Shown: positions 1 to 9,210 of the stretch, piece by piece
Position numbering within the stretch: position 1 is the stretch's first letter
Layout: each line of letters begins with the position of its first letter
Notes under the pieces: model-generated
Seen by the model: only the letters and a program-made list of their open reading frames with translations
Told to the model about the DNA's origin: nothing
Databases searched by the model: none
Origin: an uncultured Woeseiaceae bacterium
GTDB taxonomy: Bacteria > Pseudomonadota > Gammaproteobacteria > Steroidobacterales > Woeseiaceae
Length of the DNA: 64,000 nucleotides
NCBI GenBank assembly: GCA_947258565.1
Contig: CAMYJB010000002.1
Location: 186,001-250,000, forward strand
Reading direction: 5' to 3'
Translations under genes and position numbers: made by a program

Positions 1-1
1 T

Positions 2-2095
2 GGCGCGCGCGGAGCCGCGCACATCGGCGTGCTGCGCGAACTCGAACGCATGCGTATCCCGGTCGACGCAATCGCGGGTACCAGCATGGGCGCGATCGTC
101 GGAGGCCTGTATGCGTCCGGCATGAGCGTTGACGACCTCGAGACACTGGTCACGGAAATGGATTGGGCGGATGCGATGTCCGACGAACCCGCGCGCAGCG
201 ATCTGAGATTTCGCCGCAAGCAGGACGCCAGGGACTTTCCGGTTAACCTGGATATCGGGCTCGAGCGCGGCCGGCTGAAGTTGCCGCTCGGCGTAGTCCA
301 GGGCCAGAAGCTCGATCTCATACTGCGCAACCTGACGCTACCGGTATCGCAGGTCACCGATTTCGACGATCTGCCCATCCCGTTTCGCGCCATCGCATCC
401 GATATCGAGACGGGTGAGATGCACGTCATGCACAGTGGCGATCTCGCGCTTGCAATTCGCGCCAGCATGTCCGTGCCGGGCGTGCTCGCGCCGGTAAGCG
501 TCGATGGCCACCTGCTGGTGGACGGTGGCCTCGTCGGCAACCTGCCTGTCGATATCGTGCGCGACATGGGCGTCGACGTGGTCATCGCCGTGGACGTCGA
601 ATTTCCCCTCTACACGCTGGACGAGCTGCAGTCGGCGATTACGGTGTCCGAACAGATGCTGACGATACTCATCCGCAAGGAAACCCTGCGGCAGATCGAG
701 AAGCTCGGGGATGGCGACGTGCTGATCAGGCCACAGCTCGGCACCTTCGGTTCGGCGAATTTCGGCGATATCCTGGAAGCGATCGAGCCGGGCGCGACGG
801 CGACCCGGGAGCAGGAGCCGCGGCTCGCGAGGCTGGCAATTGACGACGACGGCTTCAGCGCATGGCAGCGGCGGCGCGAGCAGCGCAAGCCCCGCGACGG
901 GCGTCTGGCCTTCGTTCGTGTGCAACACGACAGCCGGCTGTCCGCGCAGGTTTTCGAATCCCGGCTGGGTGTGGTCGCAGGGGATCCCATTGATGCAACG
1001 GTACTCTCGGCGGAGGCGGCCCAGCTGCATGCACTGGATGTGTTCGAGAAGGTCAATTACCGCCTCGTCGAGGAGGACGGCAAGACCGGCGTCGTTTTCG
1101 ACGCGCGCGCGAAGACCTGGGGCCCGAGTTTCCTGAATTTCGGTTTCACGCTCGAGGACGACTTCGAGGGCGCGACGAATTTCGATCTGCGGGCGCGACT
1201 GACGCGGCCTGCTGTCAACCGTTATGGTGGGGAGTGGCGAGTCGACCTGCGCCTCGGAACCGAGCCGCAATTGCTGACCGAGTTCTACCAGCCGCTGCGT
1301 TCCGACTCCCGTCTGTTCGCGGCGCCGTACATCGATTTGGACCAGTCGAACTTCAATGCATTCACGGACCAGGACATCGTTGCGCGATTGCGCGTGACCG
1401 AACTTACCGGTGGTTTCGACGTCGGTACCGAGATCGGCAATTTCGGTGAGTTGCGGCTGGGCGCATTCCGCGGTGGCGGCGAGTCGCGGGTAATTATCGG
1501 CGACCCTGCCGTACCGAATCCGGACTTCGAGACGGGTGGTCTGCGTGCCCTGCTGAGATTCGATACCCTCGACAAGCCGTGGTTTCCGACCAACGGCCTG
1601 CGCGCCGATCTCGAGTGGCGGCAGTCACTCGAGGAACTGGGCAGCGATAACCGCTCTGACATTATCGACATGTCCGTGGAGGCAGTGCGATCCCGCGGCA
1701 AGTCGACCGTCGGCATTGGCCTGGATTTCCAGACCACTCTGAGCTTCGATGGCGCAGTTCAGGACCTGTTCCGGCTCGGCGGATTTCAGCGCCTGTCGGG
1801 GTACGAGCGCGGCGCTATCAGTGGCCCGCATGCGGCGGTAGCGAAGTTGCTGTACTACCGCCGCATAGGCGACTCGCCCGGCGGGCTCTTTGATGCCCCG
1901 ATCTATTTCGGCGCATCGCTCGAAGCCGGCAATGTCTGGGAACGCCGAACCGACATGTCGCTTGGTTCCGCGTTGCTGAACGGCAGCCTGTTCGTGGGCG
2001 TCGACAGCTACGTCGGGCCGATGTTCTTCGCGGTGGGCGTCGGCCAGGGTGGCCTGACGAATTTCTACCTGGTCATCGGGGCGCCGCCGCCGTAG
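2..2095 (+). CDS. Patatin-like phospholipase with C-terminal BamA-type barrel (5' truncated)
   Basis: A predicted lipase exported through, and anchored in, its own outer-membrane barrel, resembling type Vd (PlpD-like) autotransporters. The reading frame is open from base 2, where it reads GARGAAHIG, the glycine-rich oxyanion loop of patatins, so the true start and any signal peptide lie left of the window. The nucleophile elbow GTSMG (about bases 80-95) and the DGG motif of the catalytic dyad (about bases 522-530) are present. After the patatin domain comes a short POTRA-like segment. The rest, from about base 1120, consists of beta-strand-rich repeats typical of the bacterial surface antigen/Omp85 family. 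The substrate is unknown. A small protein gene ends just beyond it on the other strand. Confidence 0.9.
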   Translation, partial: GARGAAHIGVLRELERMRIPVDAIAGTSMGAIVGGLYASGMSVDDLETLVTEMDWADAMSDEPARSDLRFRRKQDARDFPVNLDIGLERGRLKLPLGVVQGQKLDLILRNLTLPVSQVTDFDDLPIPFRAIASDIETGEMHVMHSGDLALAIRASMSVPGVLAPVSVDGHLLVDGGLVGNLPVDIVRDMGVDVVIAVDVEFPLYTLDELQSAITVSEQMLTILIRKETLRQIEKLGDGDVLIRPQLGTFGSANFGDILEAIEPGATATREQEPRLARLAIDDDGFSAWQRRREQRKPRDGRLAFVRVQHDSRLSAQVFESRLGVVAGDPIDATVLSAEAAQLHALDVFEKVNYRLVEEDGKTGVVFDARAKTWGPSFLNFGFTLEDDFEGATNFDLRARLTRPAVNRYGGEWRVDLRLGTEPQLLTEFYQPLRSDSRLFAAPYIDLDQSNFNAFTDQDIVARLRVTELTGGFDVGTEIGNFGELRLGAFRGGGESRVIIGDPAVPNPDFETGGLRALLRFDTLDKPWFPTNGLRADLEWRQSLEELGSDNRSDIIDMSVEAVRSRGKSTVGIGLDFQTTLSFDGAVQDLFRLGGFQRLSGYERGAISGPHAAVAKLLYYRRIGDSPGGLFDAPIYFGASLEAGNVWERRTDMSLGSALLNGSLFVGVDSYVGPMFFAVGVGQGGLTNFYLVIGAPPP

Positions 2096-2103
2096 CGGCC
2101 GGA

Positions 2104-2358
2104 TCAACGATCGATTTTCTCGAGAACCTGGGCCGGAGCATCGGTCTTGCGGTAGTAGCCGTGTCGCCGGGCCATGGCGTCGAACGCCTTGTCTCTCTCG
2201 GACTCGGTTGCATACCAGTGCAGCCGCTCCCAATCGTCGCCGATCACTGTCCGGAACGTGTCGCTAGCCGGCAATGTTACGCGGATGCCGAAGGGGCGCT
2301 CGGCATCGGCGCTGCCCGGGTCGACGAGATTGTGGCGGTGGCAATAGCTCATCTGCAT
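2104..2358 (-). CDS. Small conserved-looking hypothetical protein
   Basis: An 84-residue reading frame, if started at the ATG at 2358. An in-frame TTG at 2394 would give 96 residues, but a TATACT hexamer (2384-2389 on this strand) lies between them and could be a -10 element, which favours the shorter form. The sequence is rich in His, Tyr, Asp and Arg, with no membrane segment or signal peptide. I do not recognise the family. It follows the kinase-like gene on the same strand after about 50 bases and may be its partner. It converges on the patatin gene, leaving only 8 bases between them. The amino-acid composition looks like a real protein, but the call rests on context. Confidence 0.5.
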   Translation of the reverse strand: MQMSYCHRHNLVDPGSADAERPFGIRVTLPASDTFRTVIGDDWERLHWYATESERDKAFDAMARRHGYYRKTDAPAQVLEKIDR

Positions 2359-2407
2359 GTAGCCGCTTGATTCAGAAAGCGCGAGTATACCCAAACCGCT
2401 GCCGGGA

Positions 2408-3064
2408 TCATCGGCGTTCGCCGCGATCGGAGGCGCCCTCGCGGTCGGCCCATCCCAGCACCCTGCGTGTCAGGAACAGATAAGGCGGCTTGACGGTCCG
2501 CATCCACAGGCGTGACGGTAACGACGGCCTTGCGAGGATTTGCCGTTCCCGATGCGTCAGACAGTCCGGGCAGTAGCTGCGCTTGTGTTTCAGCAGGTGT
2601 CGCAGGTCGTCGTAGGCGAGCGCGCAAAACAGCCTGCCGCGGCCGGGCGCGTGCCAGGCCAGCTGGAAATCGACGAAGGCGGGCTGTCCGCCCCGGGCGA
2701 CCAGGATGTTGGGTTCCTTGGCAAGATCGTTGTGCACGACACCGCGGGCGTGCAGCTGGCGCAACAGCTGCATTGCGTGCCTGAAGTAGCTGGGATCGCG
2801 AGGTTTCGCATGATGCATCGGCGCACCCTCCAGGTATTCCCGCTCCAGCCTGTTGCGCTCCGCGCGGATGAGCCCGGGCACGCCGTCGAGCCCCTCCAGC
2901 GCCGCGAGCACGCGCGCCTCGCGGCGCATCAGGCTGTTCGCGAGCCAGCGTAGCGGCAGCGCGGCCCGCGACGCGTCGCGCACGATACGACGACCGCAGC
3001 CGTCGGATTCGAGCCGAACTTCCCCGAACAGGTCCTTTTTTAGCAGCCGGGACTCGAGCATCAT
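2408..3064 (-). CDS. Small RIO/Kdo-kinase-like protein kinase
   Basis: A 218-residue protein with a minimal kinase fold. It has HARGVVHNDLAKEPNILV, an HxD-type catalytic loop with the metal-binding Asn, followed by FVDFQLAW in place of DFG. This looks like the RIO/WaaP (Kdo kinase) group rather than a classical Hanks kinase. An N-terminal conserved Glu sits in RREARVL. The target is unknown; lipid A/Kdo sugars or a protein are both possible. The same frame is open upstream to 3667, but that part lies antisense to the ATPase gene, so I start at the paired ATGs at 3064. The divergent ATPase gene starts 60 bases away, so both promoters must lie in this gap or inside the genes. Confidence 0.75.
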   Translation of the reverse strand: MMLESRLLKKDLFGEVRLESDGCGRRIVRDASRAALPLRWLANSLMRREARVLAALEGLDGVPGLIRAERNRLEREYLEGAPMHHAKPRDPSYFRHAMQLLRQLHARGVVHNDLAKEPNILVARGGQPAFVDFQLAWHAPGRGRLFCALAYDDLRHLLKHKRSYCPDCLTHRERQILARPSLPSRLWMRTVKPPYLFLTRRVLGWADREGASDRGERR

Positions 3065-3124
3065 GGTTGTGGGTTGTGGCGGGAATGGCAGAGAATACCC
3101 CAGTACGGCAAAACGGGATCCAGG

Positions 3125-6100
3125 GTGACCACAAAGTCGGACGGGCACAAACCGGGCAAGGAGCGATTGCGCGCGGAATCGGCTGGCGAGTTCTTCAGCG
3201 TCGGCCAGCCGCTGCATGCCCTGCGCGCCGGTTATGTGCGCCGCGGTGCTGACGACCTGCTGTACGACGCCATCCTCGCGGGACGTTACGCCCACGTGAT
3301 CGCACCCTGCCGCAGCGGTAAATCCAGCCTGATTGCAGCTACCGCTGCGCGACTCGAAGCCAAGGGATTCAACGTTGCCGTGCTCGACCTCGGCCAGATC
3401 GGAGAGCGCGATGCCGGTACGGATGCAGGTCGTTGGTATTACAGCGTCGCCTATCGGATCCTGCGGCAGCTGCGCATTCGATTCGACCTGCAGTCGTGGT
3501 GGCAGGACAAGTCGGTGCTCGGCAACTGTCAGCGGCTGCTCGAGTTCTACAACGAGATCGTGCTGCGCTTCGTCCAGGAACGAATCGTAATCTTCGTTGA
3601 CGAAGTCCAGCGCGTCGGCGAGCGCTCGATCGGTACCGAATTGCTGGCCAGCATCCGCTCGGCACATAACGGGCGGGCAACGGACCCGGAGTTCGCGCGA
3701 CTGGCCTTCGTGTTGCTTGGTGAGTGTGACCCGGCAAGCCTGATCGATGAGCCCGAGCTGTCACCGTTCAACGTGACGCAGTCGATCCCGCTCGACGACT
3801 TTTCGCGGCACGATCTCGACCTGTTCGCAACCGAACTGAATCTGACGGCGGAACAGGCGCGGCAGGCGTTGGACCGCGTTTATTACTGGACGAATGGCCA
3901 GCCCTATCTAACGCAAAAGCTCGCGCGCGCGATATCGAGGGAGCAGATCGACGATGAAATCGATGAGCACGTCGATCGACTCGTCAGGCAACATTTTCTG
4001 GGTCGGGCATCACTGCGGACCGAACCGCACCTCAGCCATATTCACCGGCAGGTTGCGCAGAACGGCAAGCAGAGCGAGGCGCTGCTGAATCTTTACGGCC
4101 GGCTTCGCAAAGGTGTGCCGGTTGCGACCGACCTGGGCTCACGTCTGCAACGTCGTCTCATCGCGATCGGTTTGCTCAGCATTGACGACGAGGGCGAATT
4201 GAAGATCCGCAACCGGGTCTATGAGTCGGTCTTCACCGCCCGCTGGGCCAACGAGAACCTGCCCACGCGACTCAAGGCGCCGCTCATGGCTCTGACGGCC
4301 CTACTCCTGGTGGTCGCGATTCCCTTTGTCTATACGCAGTGGCTGCCGCTGGTCTACGTCGGGACGCTGACATCGCAGGCTGTCGAACTCGAATCCGCGG
4401 AGACGGCGTGGCGCAACCTGCGTTCCTTTCCGGGCCATAGCGGCACCGCAGACAACCTTTACCGGAATTTCCTCCAGTCGCGCTCTGCCCGGGCAGACGA
4501 TGTCGACGTCGTCGAGGCGCTCGCCACGCTGGCCGCGGACCTTCCCCGGCCCGGCCGCCTGCCGGATGAGCTGCGGGCTGCTTTCTGGGACAGGCGGGCA
4601 CGGGCGGCAACGCGCAGCGAACAGCGCGATACGGCGTTGCTTGCTGCGCTCGAGTCGCTGGTCCTGTCCACGCCGCAGCGGCGTCATCGAGCGGCGATGC
4701 TGGTGGGGGACGACTATCCGATGCTGATAGCCAGCCTGCCTGCAGACGAGGCGGCAGGTGTGATCTTCGATCCGGAAAACAAATTGCTGACAACCACCCG
4801 GGGCTCGAAGGTCCGGCAATGGTCTCTGACGCCGCAAGGACTGCAGCCGTCCGGAGAATGGACGATAACGGCGCTCGAGGTTTCTCCGCTGGTGCGTCGC
4901 GTCGTCGTCGATCGAGAAGGCACGGTCAGCCGGGCAGGCCTGACGCTCAATATCAGTCATTCGCGCCTGACGGATCTGCGCATCAAGATCATCGCCCCGT
5001 CCGGCCGCGCGGTGGAGATCGAGACCGGCACGGAGCGTGCGTCGACGAGCGAGGATATCCGTATTCCTTCGAGTCAGCTGCGCGGCCTGATCGGCGAACC
5101 GATGAACGGCACGTGGAGTCTCTCGATTCGTGACGAGGAACTCGGGGTCGCCGGACACCTCGTCGGCTGGAACCTCACGCTGAATTCACAGGGGCTGGTG
5201 GAGGACTTTCAGCGTGGCCTGCACATACCGGACCCGGCCGAGCGGGACACCGACAGCATCTGGATTGGTCCCGAGGGAAGATACGCGGTGGCCCGTGCAT
5301 TGCGGAGTGACAGTGCGCGAGTATGGGATCTTGCGTTCGCCAAACCGATTCGCGCTGTTGCATTGAGTCAAAACGAAGAAATCGTCGGGCTCGATAACGG
5401 GGCACGCCGCCTCGTGACGGCGACCGTGGAGACGGTGAACGTCTGGGACACCGCGACGGGCGACAGAGTCCGGTCGATGAAGGTCGGGGGCGCGAGTACG
5501 AACTCGCGGCTTACCGCGGACGGCCTGCATCTTTTTGCCGAGAGCCGCAGCGACACCGACACGAGACTGGAACTGTGGTCGCTGGAGACCGGTGCAGTGC
5601 GGGGTCGCCTCGATATTGCCGGCTCGCCTGCATTGGTTGCACTGGATTCGGGCGGCGGGCGCATTGCGGTTGCAGATTTCGATCAGGCGGTTCGCGTCTG
5701 GGACTTTCAGAGCGGCGACATGCTCGCGCAGATCGATCTGCCGCTGCAGCCGAGCTACATCGGTCTGGACGCCGGAGGCCATGTGCTCGGCGTGATCTAC
5801 GGCGAATCCGGCGCATCGCTCTGGCGCGTAAACCAGCCGGGTCAGCCGATGCTCGACGAGCGAAGCCAGGGACACTGGCGGCTTGCATTCTCGCCGTCCG
5901 GTTCCAGCGTCGTTGCCGGGCGACCGCGTAGCGGTTACCAGGTGTACCGAACCGAAGACGGGCAGCCGGTGGGTCCGGTCCTGGGCGTGGGCGGTGGCGG
6001 TGAAACGAACCATCTGCTGGCCTTCAGCACGGACGAGCGCGTGCTGTTGACCGGAGGACCCCGGAACGCTGCACGGTTGTGGCGGGTCCCGGCCGAGGTC

Positions 6101-7168
6101 GCGTCCGTTGCCATAGACGCAGATTCCCGCCACGCGGTATGGACGGCCGCAGGGCATGCTGTTGTTGCAGCGAGCCCGGATGCCGCCAGCCTCGTGATCG
6201 GCGACAGTGGCGGCCACGTCCATGTCCTGCCCGCCGATGTCTCCACGGAGTCGCTCGCCGCGGCGGCCGAGGAGCTTAGCTTCGTCGGGCACGACACGCG
6301 CGTGCGCCTGCTGCAAATAAGTGCCGACGGACGGCTCGCGGCAAGTGCGGCAGCGGACGACACGCTGCGCGTGTGGGACCTCGGAGACGGCAGGCCGCTG
6401 CCGTACATGGCCGACATGCCGGGCGGCGCGATCACGGCACTTGAGTTTTCACCCGATGCAGGGATGCTCGCCGCCGTGAACGCGACCCGGGTCATGTTGC
6501 TCGATACCGGAACCGGGGAGGCCATCGTCGAGTTTCCGCTCGGCGAGCCGCACGAAGGCGTCGCATTTGCCGACAGCGACAGCCTCTATCTTGGCAGCAG
6601 CAGCGGGGCTTTGAGCGTCGTCTCCCGGGACGTGTCCGGCGCCTGGAGCCTGCAGCAGCGCTGGCAGGGAGCGGCCGCGATCAAATGGCTGCGAGCGTCG
6701 CCACGCGGCACGCATCTCGTGCTCGTGGACCAGGACAACGTGGCTCAGCAATTCAACCTCGAAGAGGGCCGCATTGGTTCACTGTCTGTCAGGCTCCCGC
6801 ATGACGTAGAGGACGTGGCTTTCAATCCGGTGGGGTCACGTGTCTATTTTCGCACGGCTCGCTGGATCCATCGGGCGAGTTCGTCGAAGAACGGCCTCAT
6901 CTGGCTGGACGCCATCTTCGGTCCCCGGTCCGTGCAGGGCGGCAATATTGTCGTGAGTTCGGAGACATCGGCAGGCAATGAGATTCACTTGCCGGTCATT
7001 CGCGCCGGCTCCGTCGCACTGGCACGATTGCGATTCGACTCGGGCGAAACCCCGGGCCTCTTCGGTAACCGGGACGAATTGATCCGGGAGTGGCGCGGCA
7101 GGCTCGGGATGACGACCGAGGCGCGCTGGGGAACCGCCGCGACGGCGGTATCCAGTGTCCCCGAGTGA
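3125..7168 (+). CDS. Membrane-anchored AAA/STAND-like ATPase with P-domain and WD40-type propeller
   Basis: A 1347-residue multidomain protein. Residues about 40-330 form an AAA-like (AAA_35/STAND-like) ATPase with a P-loop at about 60-69 (CRSGKSSL) and a Walker B at about 153-161 (IVIFVDEVQ). A single transmembrane helix lies at about 381-407. A proprotein-convertase-type P-domain covers about 595-687, with the typical LRIKIIAPSGR, GTWSLSIRD and GWNLTL signatures. From about 700 to 1300 there are WD40-like repeats (VRVWDF, LRVWDL). This order places the ATPase in the cytoplasm and the P-domain and propeller in the periplasm. I take GTG at 3125 as the start; an in-frame TTG lies at 3074. Sensing and signalling is an inference. 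Cyanobacterial WD40-ATPases are the closest known architecture, usually without a P-domain. Confidence 0.8.
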   Translation: MTTKSDGHKPGKERLRAESAGEFFSVGQPLHALRAGYVRRGADDLLYDAILAGRYAHVIAPCRSGKSSLIAATAARLEAKGFNVAVLDLGQIGERDAGTDAGRWYYSVAYRILRQLRIRFDLQSWWQDKSVLGNCQRLLEFYNEIVLRFVQERIVIFVDEVQRVGERSIGTELLASIRSAHNGRATDPEFARLAFVLLGECDPASLIDEPELSPFNVTQSIPLDDFSRHDLDLFATELNLTAEQARQALDRVYYWTNGQPYLTQKLARAISREQIDDEIDEHVDRLVRQHFLGRASLRTEPHLSHIHRQVAQNGKQSEALLNLYGRLRKGVPVATDLGSRLQRRLIAIGLLSIDDEGELKIRNRVYESVFTARWANENLPTRLKAPLMALTALLLVVAIPFVYTQWLPLVYVGTLTSQAVELESAETAWRNLRSFPGHSGTADNLYRNFLQSRSARADDVDVVEALATLAADLPRPGRLPDELRAAFWDRRARAATRSEQRDTALLAALESLVLSTPQRRHRAAMLVGDDYPMLIASLPADEAAGVIFDPENKLLTTTRGSKVRQWSLTPQGLQPSGEWTITALEVSPLVRRVVVDREGTVSRAGLTLNISHSRLTDLRIKIIAPSGRAVEIETGTERASTSEDIRIPSSQLRGLIGEPMNGTWSLSIRDEELGVAGHLVGWNLTLNSQGLVEDFQRGLHIPDPAERDTDSIWIGPEGRYAVARALRSDSARVWDLAFAKPIRAVALSQNEEIVGLDNGARRLVTATVETVNVWDTATGDRVRSMKVGGASTNSRLTADGLHLFAESRSDTDTRLELWSLETGAVRGRLDIAGSPALVALDSGGGRIAVADFDQAVRVWDFQSGDMLAQIDLPLQPSYIGLDAGGHVLGVIYGESGASLWRVNQPGQPMLDERSQGHWRLAFSPSGSSVVAGRPRSGYQVYRTEDGQPVGPVLGVGGGGETNHLLAFSTDERVLLTGGPRNAARLWRVPAEVASVAIDADSRHAVWTAAGHAVVAASPDAASLVIGDSGGHVHVLPADVSTESLAAAAEELSFVGHDTRVRLLQISADGRLAASAAADDTLRVWDLGDGRPLPYMADMPGGAITALEFSPDAGMLAAVNATRVMLLDTGTGEAIVEFPLGEPHEGVAFADSDSLYLGSSSGALSVVSRDVSGAWSLQQRWQGAAAIKWLRASPRGTHLVLVDQDNVAQQFNLEEGRIGSLSVRLPHDVEDVAFNPVGSRVYFRTARWIHRASSSKNGLIWLDAIFGPRSVQGGNIVVSSETSAGNEIHLPVIRAGSVALARLRFDSGETPGLFGNRDELIREWRGRLGMTTEARWGTAATAVSSVPE

Positions 7169-7177
7169 CTCAGGAGA

Positions 7178-9061
7178 CTAGCGCCGGTCACCGCGCAGCG
7201 TTCGTACGAGGATTTCGAGATTTGCGGCAGTAACATCGCCGGGCACTACGGGCTCGCCGATGATGACCGGGACCCTGGCAAACAGCCGGCCGGGCACCTT
7301 GCGAACGCCGTCACCCTTGCTGCGGCTGAACCAGCTGCCCCAGAGATTCTGCAGTGCAACGGGTACGACCGGCACGGGCCGGCGCGCAATGACTTTCTCG
7401 ATGCCCGGACGGAACCGCTGGATCTCTCCGTCGTTGGTGATGCCACCCTCCGGAAATATGCAGATGATATTTCCTGCTGCCAACTCGGCGTCCACTTTTT
7501 CGAACGCTGCATTCATCAGTCGCTCGTCTTCCTTCGCTGAAGCGATCGGGATCGCCTTGGCATGCTGGAACAGGAAGCGCAACAGCGGCAGCTGGAAGAT
7601 CTTGTAGTACATGACAAAGCGCATCGGCCGGCGCACCGACGCCAGCAATATTATCGGGTCCATGTAGCTGACATGGTTGCACACTACGACGGCAGGACCT
7701 TTTTCCGGAATATTCTCGGCACCGCTCGGGCGCACCCGGTAGATCGTGTTGACGAGGATCCACGCGAGGAAGCGCATCATGAATTCCGGCAATAACCTGT
7801 AGATGTAGATCGCGACGGCCGCGTTCAGCAGTGCCAGGACGATGAATAGCTCGGGTATCGAGAAGCCCATACCCAGCACGGCAATCGAAAGGAGCGAAGC
7901 CATCACCATGAAGATGGCGTTGATGATGTTGTTTGCGGCGATGATCCTTGAAAGGTGCCTGCGCTCCGATCTTTGCTGAATGAGGGCGTAAAGAGGCACG
8001 CTGTAGAAGCCGCCGAATGCGCCGAGCAGCAATACGTCGGCGAGTATCCGCAACGTGCCCGGCCGGCTGATGAATTCCCCGATGCTCGAGACCGACGTAA
8101 GCGCGGCAACAGGTTGTGCAAAGTGCAGGTCGATCGCGAACAGGCTCAGGCCGATCGACCCGAATGGCACCAGTCCGAGCTCGATGCGATGGCCGGACAT
8201 GCGTTCGCAAAGCAATGAGCCCAGGCCGACGCCAATAGCAAAAGAAACCAGCAAGGCCGTCGTTATCGATTCGTTGCCGTTCAGAATCACCAGGGTGTAG
8301 GCCGGCAATTGCAGGGTCATGGCCGAGCCGAAAAACCAGAACCACGAGATCCCGAGGATGGAAAGGAACACCTCGCGCTTTTCCCGCGCAAAACCGACGA
8401 TCCGCCAGGTCTCCGACCAGGCGTTCCAGTTGATCGTAATATCCGGGTCCACCGCCCGCGTCTGCGGCACGCGCCGGCTCGCGAGGTAGCCTAGGACCGC
8501 AACGCTAACCAGGCATCCACCGAGAAGTGCCTGCGACTCCGGACTCACAGCGACGGTTGCGCCGCCGACGATGAGCCCCAGGATGATAGCGATATAGGTG
8601 CCGGCTTCGACCAGCGCATTGCCGCCGATGAGTTCGTGTGTGTCGAGCTGTTGCGGCAGATACGCGTACTTCACCGGGCCGAACAAGGTGGACTGGCATC
8701 CCATGAGGAACAGCACCAGCAGCAGCACGACATAGCTGCCGGAGGTGAAAGCAATCGCCGCAATGATCATCAGCGTGATCTCGAGCAGCTTGATGCGGCG
8801 CATGAGCATCGACTTCTCGTATTTGTCGGCAAACTGTCCCGCGGTGGCCGAGAAAAGGAAGAACGGCAGGATAAAGAGTGCGCCGGCGACGTTGGCCAGC
8901 TCGCTGTGGTTCATTCCGGCCACGAGTACACCCTGGAATGTGACGAGGATCACGAGGCCGTTGCGAAATATGTTGTCGTTCAGTGCGCCAAGGAACTGCG
9001 TGACGAAGAACGGGGCAAAACGGCGTTGACCGAGCAACCGGAACTGGTTCTGATCTGACAC
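7178..9061 (-). CDS. LplT-like MFS transporter fused to PlsC-type acyltransferase
   Basis: A 627-residue fusion for lysophospholipid recycling at the inner membrane. Residues 1 to about 420 are a 12-helix MFS domain opening with FLGALNDNIFRNG, typical of the lysophospholipid flippase LplT. The remainder is a 1-acylglycerol-3-phosphate acyltransferase domain with the NHxxxxD motif (NHVSYMD, about residue 460) and FPEGG. E. coli uses LplT plus Aas, which has acyltransferase and acyl-ACP synthetase domains. Here the synthetase domain is absent, so the acyl donor must come from elsewhere. The start is GTG at 9061, with an extended -10 promoter about 30 bases upstream. It converges on the ATPase gene with a 9-base gap. 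Confidence 0.88.
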   Translation of the reverse strand: MSDQNQFRLLGQRRFAPFFVTQFLGALNDNIFRNGLVILVTFQGVLVAGMNHSELANVAGALFILPFFLFSATAGQFADKYEKSMLMRRIKLLEITLMIIAAIAFTSGSYVVLLLVLFLMGCQSTLFGPVKYAYLPQQLDTHELIGGNALVEAGTYIAIILGLIVGGATVAVSPESQALLGGCLVSVAVLGYLASRRVPQTRAVDPDITINWNAWSETWRIVGFAREKREVFLSILGISWFWFFGSAMTLQLPAYTLVILNGNESITTALLVSFAIGVGLGSLLCERMSGHRIELGLVPFGSIGLSLFAIDLHFAQPVAALTSVSSIGEFISRPGTLRILADVLLLGAFGGFYSVPLYALIQQRSERRHLSRIIAANNIINAIFMVMASLLSIAVLGMGFSIPELFIVLALLNAAVAIYIYRLLPEFMMRFLAWILVNTIYRVRPSGAENIPEKGPAVVVCNHVSYMDPIILLASVRRPMRFVMYYKIFQLPLLRFLFQHAKAIPIASAKEDERLMNAAFEKVDAELAAGNIICIFPEGGITNDGEIQRFRPGIEKVIARRPVPVVPVALQNLWGSWFSRSKGDGVRKVPGRLFARVPVIIGEPVVPGDVTAANLEILVRTLRGDRR

Positions 9062-9086
9062 GTGACGTGCATCCCGCTGCGCTGAC

Positions 9087-9102
9087 GGGCGTCACTATAG
9101 CA
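9087..9102 (-). promoter_or_regulatory. Extended -10 promoter for the LplT-PlsC fusion
   Basis: On the minus strand the sequence reads TGCTATAGT. This is an extended -10 (TG-n-TATAGT, hexamer at 9094-9099), which would start transcription near 9087, about 25 bases before the GTG at 9061. No good -35 was found, which extended -10 promoters tolerate. The assignment rests on the sequence match only. Confidence 0.45.
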
Positions 9103-9210
9103 TCGGCGAAAACTGCGAACTCGCACCGCTCATCGGCGTTGACAGCAGTGCTAAGATCACCGCTGTACTGTGCTGAAATCTATACCAATTAGCCAATTTA
9201 TCCGGTTTTG

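Noticed and set aside
3065..3667. Upstream extension of the kinase frame
   Set aside because: It runs antisense over the P-loop region of the ATPase gene and does not resemble a kinase N-terminus; the ATG pair at 3064 gives a normal-size protein.
9139..9169. TTGACA with TGTACT as a promoter for the EexN-like gene
   Set aside because: The 19-base spacing and poor -10 match make it no better than chance; it was not listed as a feature.
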